Assembly: GCA_001695595.3 (NCBI GenBank)
Contig: MBPM02000018.1
Coordinates: 496,001 to 560,000, forward strand
Source: Plasmopara viticola
Taxonomy: Eukaryota; Oomycota; Peronosporomycetes; Peronosporales; Peronosporaceae
DNA: 64,000 bases
Direction of reading: 5' to 3'
Every line of letters starts with the position of its first letter. The stretch's first letter is position 1. The notes under the pieces are model-generated. The model saw nothing but the letters and a program-made list of their open reading frames with translations. It was not told the DNA's origin and did no database searches. The translations under genes and the position numbers were made by a program. This document shows positions 11,218 through 23,200 of this stretch, one piece after another.

Positions 11218-14200
11218 TCGGTGTGGCTAGTCTACGGCCCAGAGTGGTGTCTGCATACGTCGGGTCTCGTTTGGCGGGCAGTGCAGCCAGCGCCGAGGTC
11301 GTGAAGGTCTTCCAATATTTTGTTTAGTTCTAACTTGATAAGAGCCCAGGTGGCGCCCTGGTGCTGGAGACCGTCGCGTCGAGGGTGAGACTCGTTAGAG
11401 ACCTGCAGATGCCCGAGAGCACGTGCCCAAAGCGCGCGAGCATTGAGCCCCCACGCTTGTGCACGAGAAAAAGTGGCCCAGCGAAAGTTTTCGCCTCCGA
11501 CTGCCTCGAATTTTTGTTGCATCGACCTTGCTTCGACTTGTCGAGTCCACCGTCACGCAGCTTTAAATTCGTTTCTTGCCCCCGATTTGCGCGCTACACC
11601 CTCTGCCTACACCTTTCGCCCTTATTCTACCGCGCTTTTTCTTGGAATAGTATCGTTCACTGACTGATGTCAAGTGCATCTTGCATCCTGATTGAGTGAG
11701 AGTAGGAACCACTTTAAGGGCTGAAAAGTGCAGCCGCAATACATCTTGTATCAATGAACACGTAGCGCTGCGAGGCGAACGCCTAAACTCTCATGACTTT
11801 GTGTAGCACATTTCTTAAAGCTTTCGCTTGCCCTTAAAGTGCACTCAGTCACCCGCGTAGGCCTCAATAAAATTTGAGCCTTGAGTTAGTCATGAGCTTC
11901 GCATACTTATTACTATCGAACTGCATATAAAAAAGGAAGAAAGATGCCAAGTGCATAATCTCAACCATTTTTTACGTCAATTTTATGATACTTCCCGCCG
12001 CAAGCAAAGCCGAGTTTAATTCATTTAAGCTCGACACGCTTCGATTTAATAAGCTTAAGCTGGCTCCCACGCCAGTTGTGCTGGCAGATCTGGCCAATAT
12101 GTTTGTCAAATTAGCAACAGACTCTTTGAGCCGTAAATTTAAAAAGACGCGCGCCAAGACTGATTGCACAAGACTTTTTAGTTTCCATTTGAAAAAGGCC
12201 GATTGACCTGCACTTCTCATGATCCGACTCTTAAGCTAAGACGAGTGCAATGCCTGCGCTTGGTACCGCATTACATACTGCTGCTTTTCACAACGCGGCT
12301 CTTTATACTACTTTGTGAACTTCAAGAATTAGCACTTTATCAGGCCTAGTTTATACAGCCGTTTGTTAATTTGTACCCTGAAGCACCACAGTCGCATTTT
12401 TGTATAAATTTTCGCTTATCAGGAGACGACGCGGCTTTGCTTGAAAAGCCCTCCGCCATACGAAAATGATCTCGCGTCTGCTATTACGATTATCCCATCA
12501 GCTAACAATTGCAAAGTCGAGTGCAGCAAGAATGCCTTTGCTTTTTACATGCCAAGGGTCCACTTACAATATTTTTCAGCTTGCGGCAAGCCCGTATCGC
12601 CAAAGGCAGTTGAAGCGCTTATGATTCTATCTGCTTGGGACGCAGCTATCCACATATTGGCGCCAAGATAATGTAAGGCTTTGGTAAAGATTATAATTAT
12701 GACAGGTGAGAAAATGCGATATTTCTCAAGTTTAATTTTCCTCTTCATAAGACTGCTAACTGTGGCTGCTCAGCTTAATCTTTTGCTAAGGACATGATTC
12801 CATATTTAATGTTCTGGCCGTCTATAAGCTTTTAGTTTATAGGGTCGAAGATCCTAAGCTACTTCCACTGAAGACTTTTTCTCCTATTTAATTTAATCAA
12901 GGGTCAGACTCTCGAGGCCGTATCACTAAGCGTAAACGATCTTAAAGACCAAGCGTTAATATGTACTAAGATCTTCTCTCCGCTTTAAAGCAATCGCCTT
13001 TCAGGAAATAAGGCTTGCTAGCTCCGGTTCCCATTTCTCCAAGCGGAGGATTATAAAGCTTGTGTTCAACGATCCGACCAGCAAACAAACTCGTATCGAT
13101 CTCACTATGAGTTCGTCCTTGCTTTTGGTAGGGCTCTTTCCAAAATCAATAAACGTCACACAGCAGTACGCCATTGCCTCAATCTTGAGATTTTGGCACA
13201 ACTTGGCGCTGAGCAAATTCTAACTCGTAGCTAAAGGCTTGATTTGTCCGAAGACTTATATTAACGTTTTAGAGCGTAGCTTCAATAACCTTGCCTACCG
13301 TTGGTATAAGATATATTTAGACCTAGAACTCAATCAAGCCCGGCCTTACCTCACATACCACAGAGCTGAGGGGTTAATTGGAGAATTATTTACTACATAA
13401 TTGGCATCTAAAATTTCTTCAGCACTGGAGCTCATTGGCCCCGTTTCAACAAAAAGAATCAGCTTTTGCCTCGCAAGTGTTATATAAAGTTGATTTAGCA
13501 ATCGTAAAAGAAGGCTCGTCTCATCGCGCATTTGGCCTGAGATCTGGTCCAGGCGACCACGTCTCGGTAAAATATAATAAGCTATTTACGTTCAGGCTTC
13601 TATAATGTGAAGACATTCGGTGCCTACTTGGTCTGTGTCTCTTGGCCACTATGAACAATGGCCGAAATTGTATACATGTAACCAAAGAATATTTGAAGCG
13701 AATTTTTGCAGCGGTGTTTTAATCGCGTCAAACACTTTTTGTCTTTTAGTATGATAAGCGTCTTTCAACACTAGCTCTCTATATCTTTGACTGAAACACC
13801 AACAAAGAATTTGTGGGACCCAGTTCGACTCACAATGAATATTGGTGCTAGTTGTTGTAGTCTGATTCGAGACATCTAGCGTCTAAATGTTCAGCCTAGG
13901 AATTTAATGCTGATAACTTCCGTTCTATGCTGCAGTATAGCAGCCGGGAACTCAAATCTACTTTGAGTTTCATTATTTGGCTGGACACTTACAGTTACCG
14001 ATTCTTACTACGCTATCAAACACACGGCACATGGAAAGGGCCCAAGTCCGGATGATATATGATAAATTTGTTTCTTGAAATGAGCCTTGGTGCTTTCGCT
14101 GGTACATGGTTTCCATATCGTCGTGCTTAGCCCCTTAACACTGTCGTTCACTAACATTATCATACAGCAATGCCAAATTTGTCGCCAAAAGCTCTGGCAA

Positions 14201-17200
14201 ATTGACCAAGCCAAGTTTGTTTGCGCTACCAGGAGACAAATACTTTGGGGTTATGCCCGGTCAGCATATCCGCCATACCTCCCTATACTTCTTAGACGTT
14301 TAGATCTCTGCGGCAACTGTGATTCATGAACCCCTTCGGGTGTCACTTGCCTTAATCTTGCAAAGGCGTTGACAGTTTTAGTCAGCAAGCTTTAAACGTC
14401 ACTCTTCAGCACTGAGAAAATAAGTGAAGGACTTTATCATTCTTAATGGGACATTAAAAACTCCCACGCACAATATACTAGGTCGGGAGTAGGCGCTCGC
14501 CAGCTATACATGCAATCGCCAGGTCTTTCCATCTTATTTTAGAGCCATCTCGGGTTCCTCAAAAAGCTTTTTTGATCAAGGCTCGGGTCAGTAATTATCA
14601 CACTATCAGCTTGGCGGACGATTTTACTGGACTTTCCAGCGATCTTCATCAGGCTCCGAATTCTCTCGATTGGGTCCAGGAGTGTCGCACTGCAACTGGT
14701 ATGCATCTACGCATAAAAGACGCTTAGTTTTTGCGATTTTTTTCTGAATGGCGACAATTTTGGCTTTTGGAAAGAAAGGTCAGATCACACTTTCAATCAT
14801 CCTCAGGGTATTCCGGTGTCCATCAAGCTTACAGCTTAGACAACGGCGTCTCCGAACTCGTCGACAGCATATGACTCGACTAATGAAACCGATTGCCTAG
14901 TAAATGGCACTTCGTAATATTCACTGCTTAAGCGTTGGGACTTTAAACTGCTTTTAAATCAGTCAGGGTTGTTTGAGCAAATGAATCTGTCAAAGTATTT
15001 ATCACCGCAAAAATACATTTATTGATCTCCTCAAACCTTTTTTTTAGCACAAGCTGCCTTCAATTTTGCTCTCCAAGGTCAGAGTGCTGGCTTGGATTTC
15101 TTTCACGTACCTCTTTAAGCCATTACGTCTATATCTCGCTGGAAAAATGTACCTCACTTCGGACGAAGTGCACTTACATGAAAAAGTACAAAATCTACCT
15201 ACGATTGTAAGCAGCAGTCCTGTCTTTCCAATCAGACCTGATCGATATGAATGTTGTCTTTTCTGCTTCGCTCATGGACGAAATCGTTTGGTGGAACTTT
15301 TTCGTAAGAAATTTCAGTATAGGATTTATCACGGCGTCTGTAGATTCACTACATTTTGACAGCTACGGATAGATACCTGACATCAAAATGCTTCACGGCG
15401 CTTTGTCAGTTTCAAATGTTTGCTCAGATTGCTCAACTACTTGGGTAGCGAACGACTTAGCACCAAAAATACAAAAATAAGAGTACCCTGTCATTATGCC
15501 ACATTTGCTATCTCCCCGTAGGGAACATTTTTTGCGTTCCATATATAGAGATTCGACATGTGCAAGATCTTAATGCTCTCAACAATTTATTGTGCTGCTG
15601 TGTGCATATAAATTCTTCAGCTTCAGTTTCGATCACTGGGACTTGGAGTTTTCTTTTTCCCTTCAATTCTGGTCTGCGCGGCGACGGCTTCAGCGCGATA
15701 TACTTCCTATCTTTTCATAGCTTTTGTTCAAACTTAAACATAATGGACTGGGCTCTCGATGCAACTTCGGCCAGCATATACAAGGCATAGCTGGTTGTAT
15801 AAATGTTCTGAACCTGAAACGCTTATGAAATTGTGATACTACCAAAAGCTTTTAGCGTTCCTGAGTGCAAGCAATGGTTGTGGTCGGTCAACTTATCGAT
15901 ATCAAGTCATCGAAAGCAAAGTTATGGCGTTATTTCGCCCATTTAGAATTACACTTTTTTTCGATGCTGCATGTTCCGAATAACATAGTCTAATTGTAAC
16001 AAAAAGGTACGTTATGCTTTGTGTTCATTTTATGGACTTTTTACACAGTGTCTAGTAATGACACGCCTTCCATTGCAATGACTCTTCGTGCTTTTGCGCA
16101 CTTACACCTGACAAAATCCGGCCGGTAAATGTTTCAGCTTAACTCTTTTAATCTGTCAGATTATCACTTCATTATAGGTCTATTGTGAAGACCAAAGAAA
16201 GTTATTTTGAAGGGGAGATTGCTTTTGCGATACATGCCTGCCACTTCCTAAGTTGTACCGACTCCTGCTAAAAATATTTAAAAACATTCGAGAATTCGCT
16301 TTTGTCATAATTAATCAGCTCGAGGGAACCTACGCGATCACTCGGGTCGGCATAGCGAAGATAGACTTTATCACGCTATTAGTGGAGCCATATAACTTGG
16401 TCAGTGTAAATGGCATCCCACCATTCACTATGGTGGGATGCGCAGTCGCGCCCCGAAAGGCAACGCAATAAATGGAGTTTAACCAGATCTATGGCTGCCA
16501 CGTTCTTTTCCGAATGGAAGCACAACGGAGTAAAAGCTCTTTCGCTCTTACCTTAAGTTTAGACAAGTACATTTTTCACAAAGCTCCAAATTTCAGTTTT
16601 CAATGATACCTCCGCCACTTCATGCACAACTCAAGTACGCCTTTTAAGATGACTTAGTTGTCTTTTGGCTCTTCTATTAAGAATTAAATTTACAATGTCG
16701 CGTATCATAAACAGCGAGTAATGATTAAAAGCTCGCAAACAATGTAAAAGTTTGCTTTTATTGTATATTACAAAAATGTGCTCAATATTTGCTGATGTGA
16801 TTCTTATTGAGCACTTTTATATATGTTCTTATTCTATTGCAAATCAATTCAAGAGCTTCTTACTGAATACCTGATCAGCCCGCCAGACCTGCGGTTAGCT
16901 CTGGTGTTCAAACAATAATTCTAAGCCTTAGACTTTTGCCTTGTGGTGTAGGGACCGTAGTACAGTCTCGGATGTGAAACCCTGTGACAAAAATGCTGCT
17001 TTTAGTGATTTATTTACTCAATTGACATTGTAGAGCGCTGATAAACCATTTATCAGTCAAGACAAATACTTTCTGAGGAAACGGCTATGGACTAACGCCG
17101 TGTAAAATGTATGTTCGTCATTTTTATTCTCACTCGATACACTAATAAAGCGCTGTTGGAGCACAAATTATTCTTCACTTGGTCCTGGAATTGCAATTGA

Positions 17201-17580
17201 TGCAAGAAATAAAAGTTGCAGTTGTAAACACTCCAACCTGATCGGTCTAAAAAGTATCTTTTGTATAACACACCGTCCATTAAGGTAATCAGTTGATCTA
17301 TCAGATCCGGTAATTACATCAGATAGCCAATGACGTTTGCTCATTCAAACGTGTACTAAACGCATGAATTCTAATCTAGCCGAGCATTATACTAGCACGC
17401 TACGCATATAAACTTAATCATGCTTCCTTCAAAATATATTGGTGTGAAAATTCTTGCGCAGAAGAGGCGAGCTTGAAGATATGTGGTTTTTCTGAGAACG
17501 ACTGCTCACCATCACTGGATTTGGTAAGTGGCTGCGATTCGATTTAAATGAGAGTCAGATATGCTCACGACGGTAGTACG
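11218..17580. other. Gene-free AT-rich spacer
   Basis: No open frame here can be assigned. 11218-11670 is less AT-rich than the rest. The remainder is AT-rich with short frames only, consistent with heavily decayed transposon sequence. A perfect 12-bp hairpin lies at 16413-16441. The interval directly before the gypsy relic at 17590 probably holds its 5' part, but I could not read gag or protease. Confidence 0.5.
16413..16441. repeat. 12-bp perfect hairpin
   Basis: The arms GCATCCCACCAT (16413-16424) and ATGGTGGGATGC (16430-16441) pair perfectly around a 5-base loop. Confidence 0.85.
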
Positions 17581-17589
17581 CTAGCGACA

Positions 17590-18490
17590 TGCTACAGGAG
17601 CATTTGGTGATACCGCAAGCGCTAATGAACGCCCAGGCATTGATTATTTGCTTGGTTACACAATTGTTTCGACCATTACGGGCTTTAGTCCGAACAAACT
17701 TTGCTTTTTATTTGTCGTAAGCTTCTCTAAAGTAAATCAGTTGTTTTGGAAGCTGACGAGGCAGCCTATTGAGATCATGAGAGAAAATAGACTTTTGATC
17801 ATCATCGACAAATGTATTTTTGCGGCACAATAAAAAGTCTATGGCTGCTTTGCAAGCAGCCATGGGGTTTGAGCAGATCCAGAGACTATGAGAGCCGTCT
17901 CGGCTCGGCCTACGCCACATTGTTTAAATGATCCAAATATGTGGCTAATTTCGGACAGCTTTGTCGCAAAAGTGCAGCGTTGGCTATTGAAGTCCCTCAT
18001 AGTTTGTTTAGTATTATTGAAATATAGCATCGGTGGTGCCAGGACATCCAGCACCAGAAATTTATAAGCATCAAGCAAAATCTCCACCAGGCTCCAATTC
18101 TAGTCTTACGGAATGAGACAGAGCCTTTTCGCCTCGTTTTCTTGCCAACAATTGCGCTCTATGTCCATAAGGGCGAAAGTAGGCGAATCATACGAAGCTT
18201 TCCAGTCATGACAAGAAGCTTTTTGTCAAGAAGCACTCACTGTTTACAGTTCCGAGGGTATCTTATGAGCTGAACGCTCTCCGTGGTCTATTCATCCCAT
18301 GCTTGCTAACAATGGTGGTTCTTACGCGTCACTAGTCCAAACGAATGACATTTTGATTTGCTTGTCTTTGCAGATTATACCTTGCGCATTATACACAGAC
18401 CCGAAAATCTTAATGTGCTTGGCGATTCTCTTTCACGCACGCAATTGCAAGTTGACTAACATAACTAGAGCTGAAAGCTTTATTGACTAA
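17590..18490 (+). mobile_element. Decayed Ty3/gypsy pol relic (reverse transcriptase to RNase H)
   Basis: Read in broken frames, the plus strand shows the gypsy order. An RT segment begins near 17594 with LPQALMNA-like spacing and continues through RLVTQLFRP-like and FVVSFSKV; around 17770-17830 it reads IMRENRLL...IDKCIFAAQ, where family members read VMRANKLY..KCIFAA. The frame at 18086-18480 reads QAPILVL..EPFRLVF and ends in FADYTLRIIHRPENLNVLGD then SLSR, the typical end of gypsy RNase H. Several stops and frameshifts make it non-functional. No LTRs were found. Integrase would be expected after 18490, where I see nothing clear. Confidence 0.7.
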
Positions 18491-19245
18491 TGAGCTCTTT
18501 AGGTTTATAATAGGATGCCAATGTAGAGTCTTTATTATCGAAATACAGTGCACTGCAACATTCACATGTACATGTTGCTAAGCAACCCATAAAACGGGTA
18601 TTCGCGTAGGTGCCGGTTCACGTTTAAGCATGAACTAGTCGCCATTTCTTGTTTAAAGTTCGAGCACAGAACTTCATGGATGAGTGTACGAACATTAATC
18701 TCCGCACTATTTTCTGCCTGATCGGTAAAGAAGGTCTTAATGCGCTGACATTGCCCTTGTAGCAGTAGTCATTACTGACAGTGTTTCGAGATCAATCTCA
18801 CTCCTGTTCTCGGTGAAACTTCTGATGGAATTTTCGAAATACCGCATACATGTATTCCCTTAACAAAGTTTATGGATCGTCGGGATCCTCCAGGGCTTCT
18901 ACGCCAAGGTGCTACGCACGCTGCCTCTAAAGCTGATTTGCGACACGTCTTATAATTAATTTGGGTCCATGTTTCTCAGACTTCCTTTAAACGAAGCTGC
19001 ACCCACAACAAGGAGCTTACGAAGCCCTGTTGCGCAGAAGTGGACAGCTGATACCAACGCCAATAGATCTAGGGTTCCTTATTGCCTAGCCTTGGCATAT
19101 TCAGGATCTGGTCAAACCTGCCCAGAAGTGAAATAGTTCTGTCAAAGATCTGAAATATCACAGCCAGGTCTTAGAAATGTCTTAAGCTTTAATTATTTAG
19201 TCGAACCAAACCTGGCTTATCTACCACTTTCTTTAATTGCGTCAG
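18491..19245. other. Spacer between the gypsy and copia relics
   Basis: No gene is visible. By position it may hold eroded gypsy integrase sequence, but no zinc-finger or DDE motif can be read. Confidence 0.4.
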
Positions 19246-19726
19246 TCAGCTTAATCTACTGATCGCGATCGTTTGCCGGCGTGCAAACTTTTGCGGCGCG
19301 CCAGAGTCTATCAAGACTCGAGATGAGTTTATAAACGTTTGTACACTTACATGTACGACAAATATATCTTGATGCTCGGCGATGGCTGATCCGTCCTCCA
19401 TCTCAAACTCATGGAGCCGGCGTGTCATCATGGCACGATTGTGTTGTGTGGCACGATTGTAGAGATCCGAAAGGGCTCCGTACGTCTCCATGGGATAAAT
19501 TGCCGACCGGATCTTGGTCTTGTGCTGGGATCCACACCTTAAGCGGTAATGCCAGTGCCTTTGCACCAACCAAGAGCCATGTTTCGGTGACCTTACGCGC
19601 AACTGGAACTTGCAAGGCAATTCGAGGTGAACCAAATTGCGCTGCGACATCGGGCACATCGACATGGGGTCGAAGTCGCTGCAAAGGTAGTGTTGAAAAA
19701 GAGGAGAAATGGAAGATGCTCTTCAT
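19246..19726 (-). mobile_element. Ty1/copia gag relic (UBN2-type)
   Basis: The minus-strand frame 19665-19246 reads ALSDLYNRATQHNRAMMTRR then LHEFEMEDGSAIAEHQDIF, matching the helix-rich copia Gag pattern (YQRATQQNR..LHEFKMEDG..EHLD.F). Upstream, 19726-19409 is open in a different frame, so the element is shifted and lacks downstream pol. It is a fragment, oriented against the myosin gene. Confidence 0.65.
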
Positions 19727-20245
19727 ACCGACATCTACGAGATTTCAACTCAAAAGGAAGCAAAGATTAGTTTCAGGAAAAGAAACAGCGATGAGACCCG
19801 CCATCATCTTTATCGCATGACCGTCAACTATGTGTAGTGGTTCTTAGCCAAAATTTGACGTAAGCTTTTATTTTTGCTATCGATTTTATACATAAAGTGC
19901 CCTTGCAGTCTGCGCAAGCCAGTAATGTCCCTTTCTTGCGTTGACGATTGTCGCGCGGCGATCGCAAGCGCTCAACTGGCACTATTTGAAGAACGTTGCA
20001 CACGCTTTGACGCATTCAAAACACGGTCTATTGCCAAATAAATCTCTACTTAACCCTCCACCATCTGACACCTTTTGCCCCCACTTTTGTTTGTTTTCAG
20101 CCAATCATATGCTTCCACCACACGTCTCCCCTCTGCTTATCGTTGCGTTGTCACTAACACGCGGTGAAAGGAGAGAACTAAGACAGAATAGAACCGCCCT
20201 CCCCAAGCTTTAGTACCCACCTCCCACCACCTACACTATAGCTTC
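19727..20245 (+). promoter_or_regulatory. Upstream region of the myosin gene
   Basis: From about 19940 the base composition becomes less AT-rich, with pyrimidine-rich tracts (for example 20040-20085) and a CCAAT box at 20100-20104 (GCCAATCAT). The promoter assignment is by position only; no clear Inr was identified. Confidence 0.35.
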
Positions 20246-23200
20246 ATGTCGGGCAGACCGCGCGTGGAGATAGCGCCGTCCAGCGCTCTCCCGTCGTATG
20301 ACCGCTTTCAGCGGCACAGCGCAGCGCCCGTGGACGAAGCGAATTTGAGCATCGCTCAGCGGCTCGTGCTTGAGAACAAGAAACGCGCGCAGAACTCAGC
20401 GCGTCGTCGTAATACCTTGGAAGTCGTGGCTGCGCTGCAACATACTCCTGTGGAAATCGGTGCCCACATTTGGGTCCCTGATCGCGAGCGCGTGTGGCGC
20501 GTGGTGGAAATCGTACGCTATGAGCCAGCCAACGATCCGGAGCAGGGGATGACTCTGACTGTCAACAGTAAGTTTGGTCAGGAGAAACTCGACATGCGCG
20601 ACATTGGCGATCTGTACAAGGTCAATCCGCGCGTAGTGGACGATATGACGGGGCTGTACTACATCCATGAGGCTGGAATCTTAGAGAATCTCTTTGTACG
20701 CTCTAAATTGGATAATCTGCGGCCGTATACACTTATGGCCAATGTGTTGATTGCTGTAAACCCCCTTGTGCGTACTGTAGAGCCCAAAGTGACGGATTAC
20801 ATTCAAACGCAAATGGGGGATCGTCCGCCCCACCCGTACGCTATTGCCGAAGTGGCATTTCAGCAAATGGCCTTGCGGACCCCGGCCCAGTGCCAATCGA
20901 TCGTCATTTCTGGCGAATCAGGAGCCGGCAAGACTGAAACGTCTAAGATTGTGTTGCGGTACCTGACATCACGTGAACATTTGGCATTTGCCTCGAATAA
21001 AGGCAACAGCGCGCAACAAGATATTGCACTGGAACTGGACAAGCGATTGTGGGACACAAACCCTATACTTGAAGCGTTTGGAAATGCCAAGACATTGCGT
21101 AATCACAATTCATCTCGTTTTGGCAAATTTATGAAGCTGCAGTTTAATCCTCATGACAATACCCTCACGGGAGCATTTGTCGAAACGTACTTATTGGAAA
21201 AATTTCGGGTTGTGGCCCAAATCCGTGGCGAGCGCAATTTTCACATTTTTTACTTTTTGCTGTCAGGAGCAAATCCAACCTTGACGAACGAGTTGAAACT
21301 GGAACCCGTGAACAAATTTGCGTACTTGAATCAAAGTGGCTGCGTATCAGATCCAAATGTGGACGATGAACTGTTGTTCGATGAAGTTACGAGTGCTCTT
21401 GGGTCTGTGAACATTGATGCTGCGTTGCAGAAACAAGTTTGGACTGTACTATCGGGTTTGTTGCATCTGGGCAATATTCGCCTTAAAGACCGTGAAACCG
21501 CTGAGGGCGATGCGGGAGAAGTCACGCCTGAGGCGCAAAAGTATGTGGCTTCATGTGCTACACTATTGGGTGTGGACAGTACGAACTTGTTGCATGTAAT
21601 TACAACGCGAGAGATTTCGACACGGACGGAAAATTTTACTATCAAACGGACGGCCAAGGAAGGAAGTTACGTTCGCGATGCCATTGCCAAGTGCATATAC
21701 AATCACTTGTTTAAGTGGATTTTGTACAAAATTAATAGTTCGCTCGGTCACGGCGACAATTCGCTTCCTTTCATTGGTGTTTTGGACATTTTCGGCTTTG
21801 AATCGTTTGAAGATAATGACTTTGAGCAATTGTTGATCAATTACGCTAATGAAGCATTGCAAGCTACGTTTAATCAGCAAGTTTTCATTGCAGAGCAAGA
21901 ATTGTTTGCTGCTGAAGGCATTGAAGTGGGCAAGATTGTGTGGCCAGACAACCGAGAATGTATCGAGTTGATCTCGCAAAAGCCGAATGGGATTCTCCCG
22001 TTATTGGATCAGGAAGCCAAGATGCCGAAACCAACAGACGACAAGTGGAATGCTGTGTTGCACAAGACCCACGCCACTCACTCGCACTTTTTGCCACCTC
22101 ATGAAAAGGACAAAAAGTACGAGTTTATTGTCAAGCACTTTGCCACGCGTGTACCGTACACGATTGGTAATTTTATTGACAAGAACAACGATACAATTCC
22201 CAAGGATCTCGAAGATTTTGTGACTTCCAGCAAATCTTCGCTTATCAAAGAGCTTTTTTCGTCGAAATTGGAAATCAACACGATGAATCAGCATAAACAG
22301 AGTGTATCGGCCAAGTTTTGCGATCAAATGCAAGAACTTACGGATACGCTGAACGCGACGCGTTGTAATTTTATCCGGTGTATCAAGCCCAATCCGACAA
22401 TGACGCCGGGTAATTTTGACCACGGCTACGTTGTAGACCAGTTGCGTTGTTCGGGAATGCTTGCAACATGTGAACTGCTTAAGGTCGGTCTACCGACGCG
22501 TGTATCGTATGATGAGATTTGCCGCATTTACAAGCCTGTGCTGCCGCCGTCCGTCACGCCAATGTTTGACGCGTATAACGATCGTACGTTTACGGAAGCG
22601 GTGCTGTGGTCGTTCCGTGTTGAGCCCGATGCGTACCGCTTGGGTCGGACCAAGGTCTTTTTCAAAACGGGCAAGATTGCGCTCCTCGATGCTTTACTCA
22701 AAGTGGACATGAAGAAGATGGGACCGTGGATTGTTGCCCGTCTTCGGAAGTGGTTAGCACGTCGTCGCTGGCGTTATGCGTTGGCCAAGGTCATCGCACA
22801 GCGTGCGTTCTTGAAACTACTCGAGGATTCACGAAGACGCAAAGCGGCTATTATCAAGCTGCAGGCGGTGATGCGTATGTTTGCCGTTCGCAAACAGTTC
22901 ATTCGATCGCGGAATGCGCATCGTCACCGCATGCGTCGCAAATTTATGGCGCAAAAGCATTGGAAAATGTCGATTGGTAGTGTCTTGGCTTTTAACGCGT
23001 TCAAGAGACTCTTACAGCAAACTCGCGAGCGTATGAGTGCTAAGAGTGCCGAACAGAATGCGGCAGCCGTGAAGATTCAGTCGATTGTGCGGGGCAAGTT
23101 TGGCCGCAAACAAGCTGAAAAGCGTCGTGCTCAAGTTGAAGACGAAAAGATGCGCAAGAGGCTGATGGAAGAAGCTGCTCGTATTGAGGCGGAGAAGAAG

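Noticed and set aside
11145..11670. Plus-strand frames suggesting a small gene
   Set aside because: No start context, splice signal or known motif. The frames are overlapping and low in complexity.
16778..16814. 10-bp inverted repeat with a 17-base loop
   Set aside because: Too short and loosely spaced to separate from background in AT-rich DNA.
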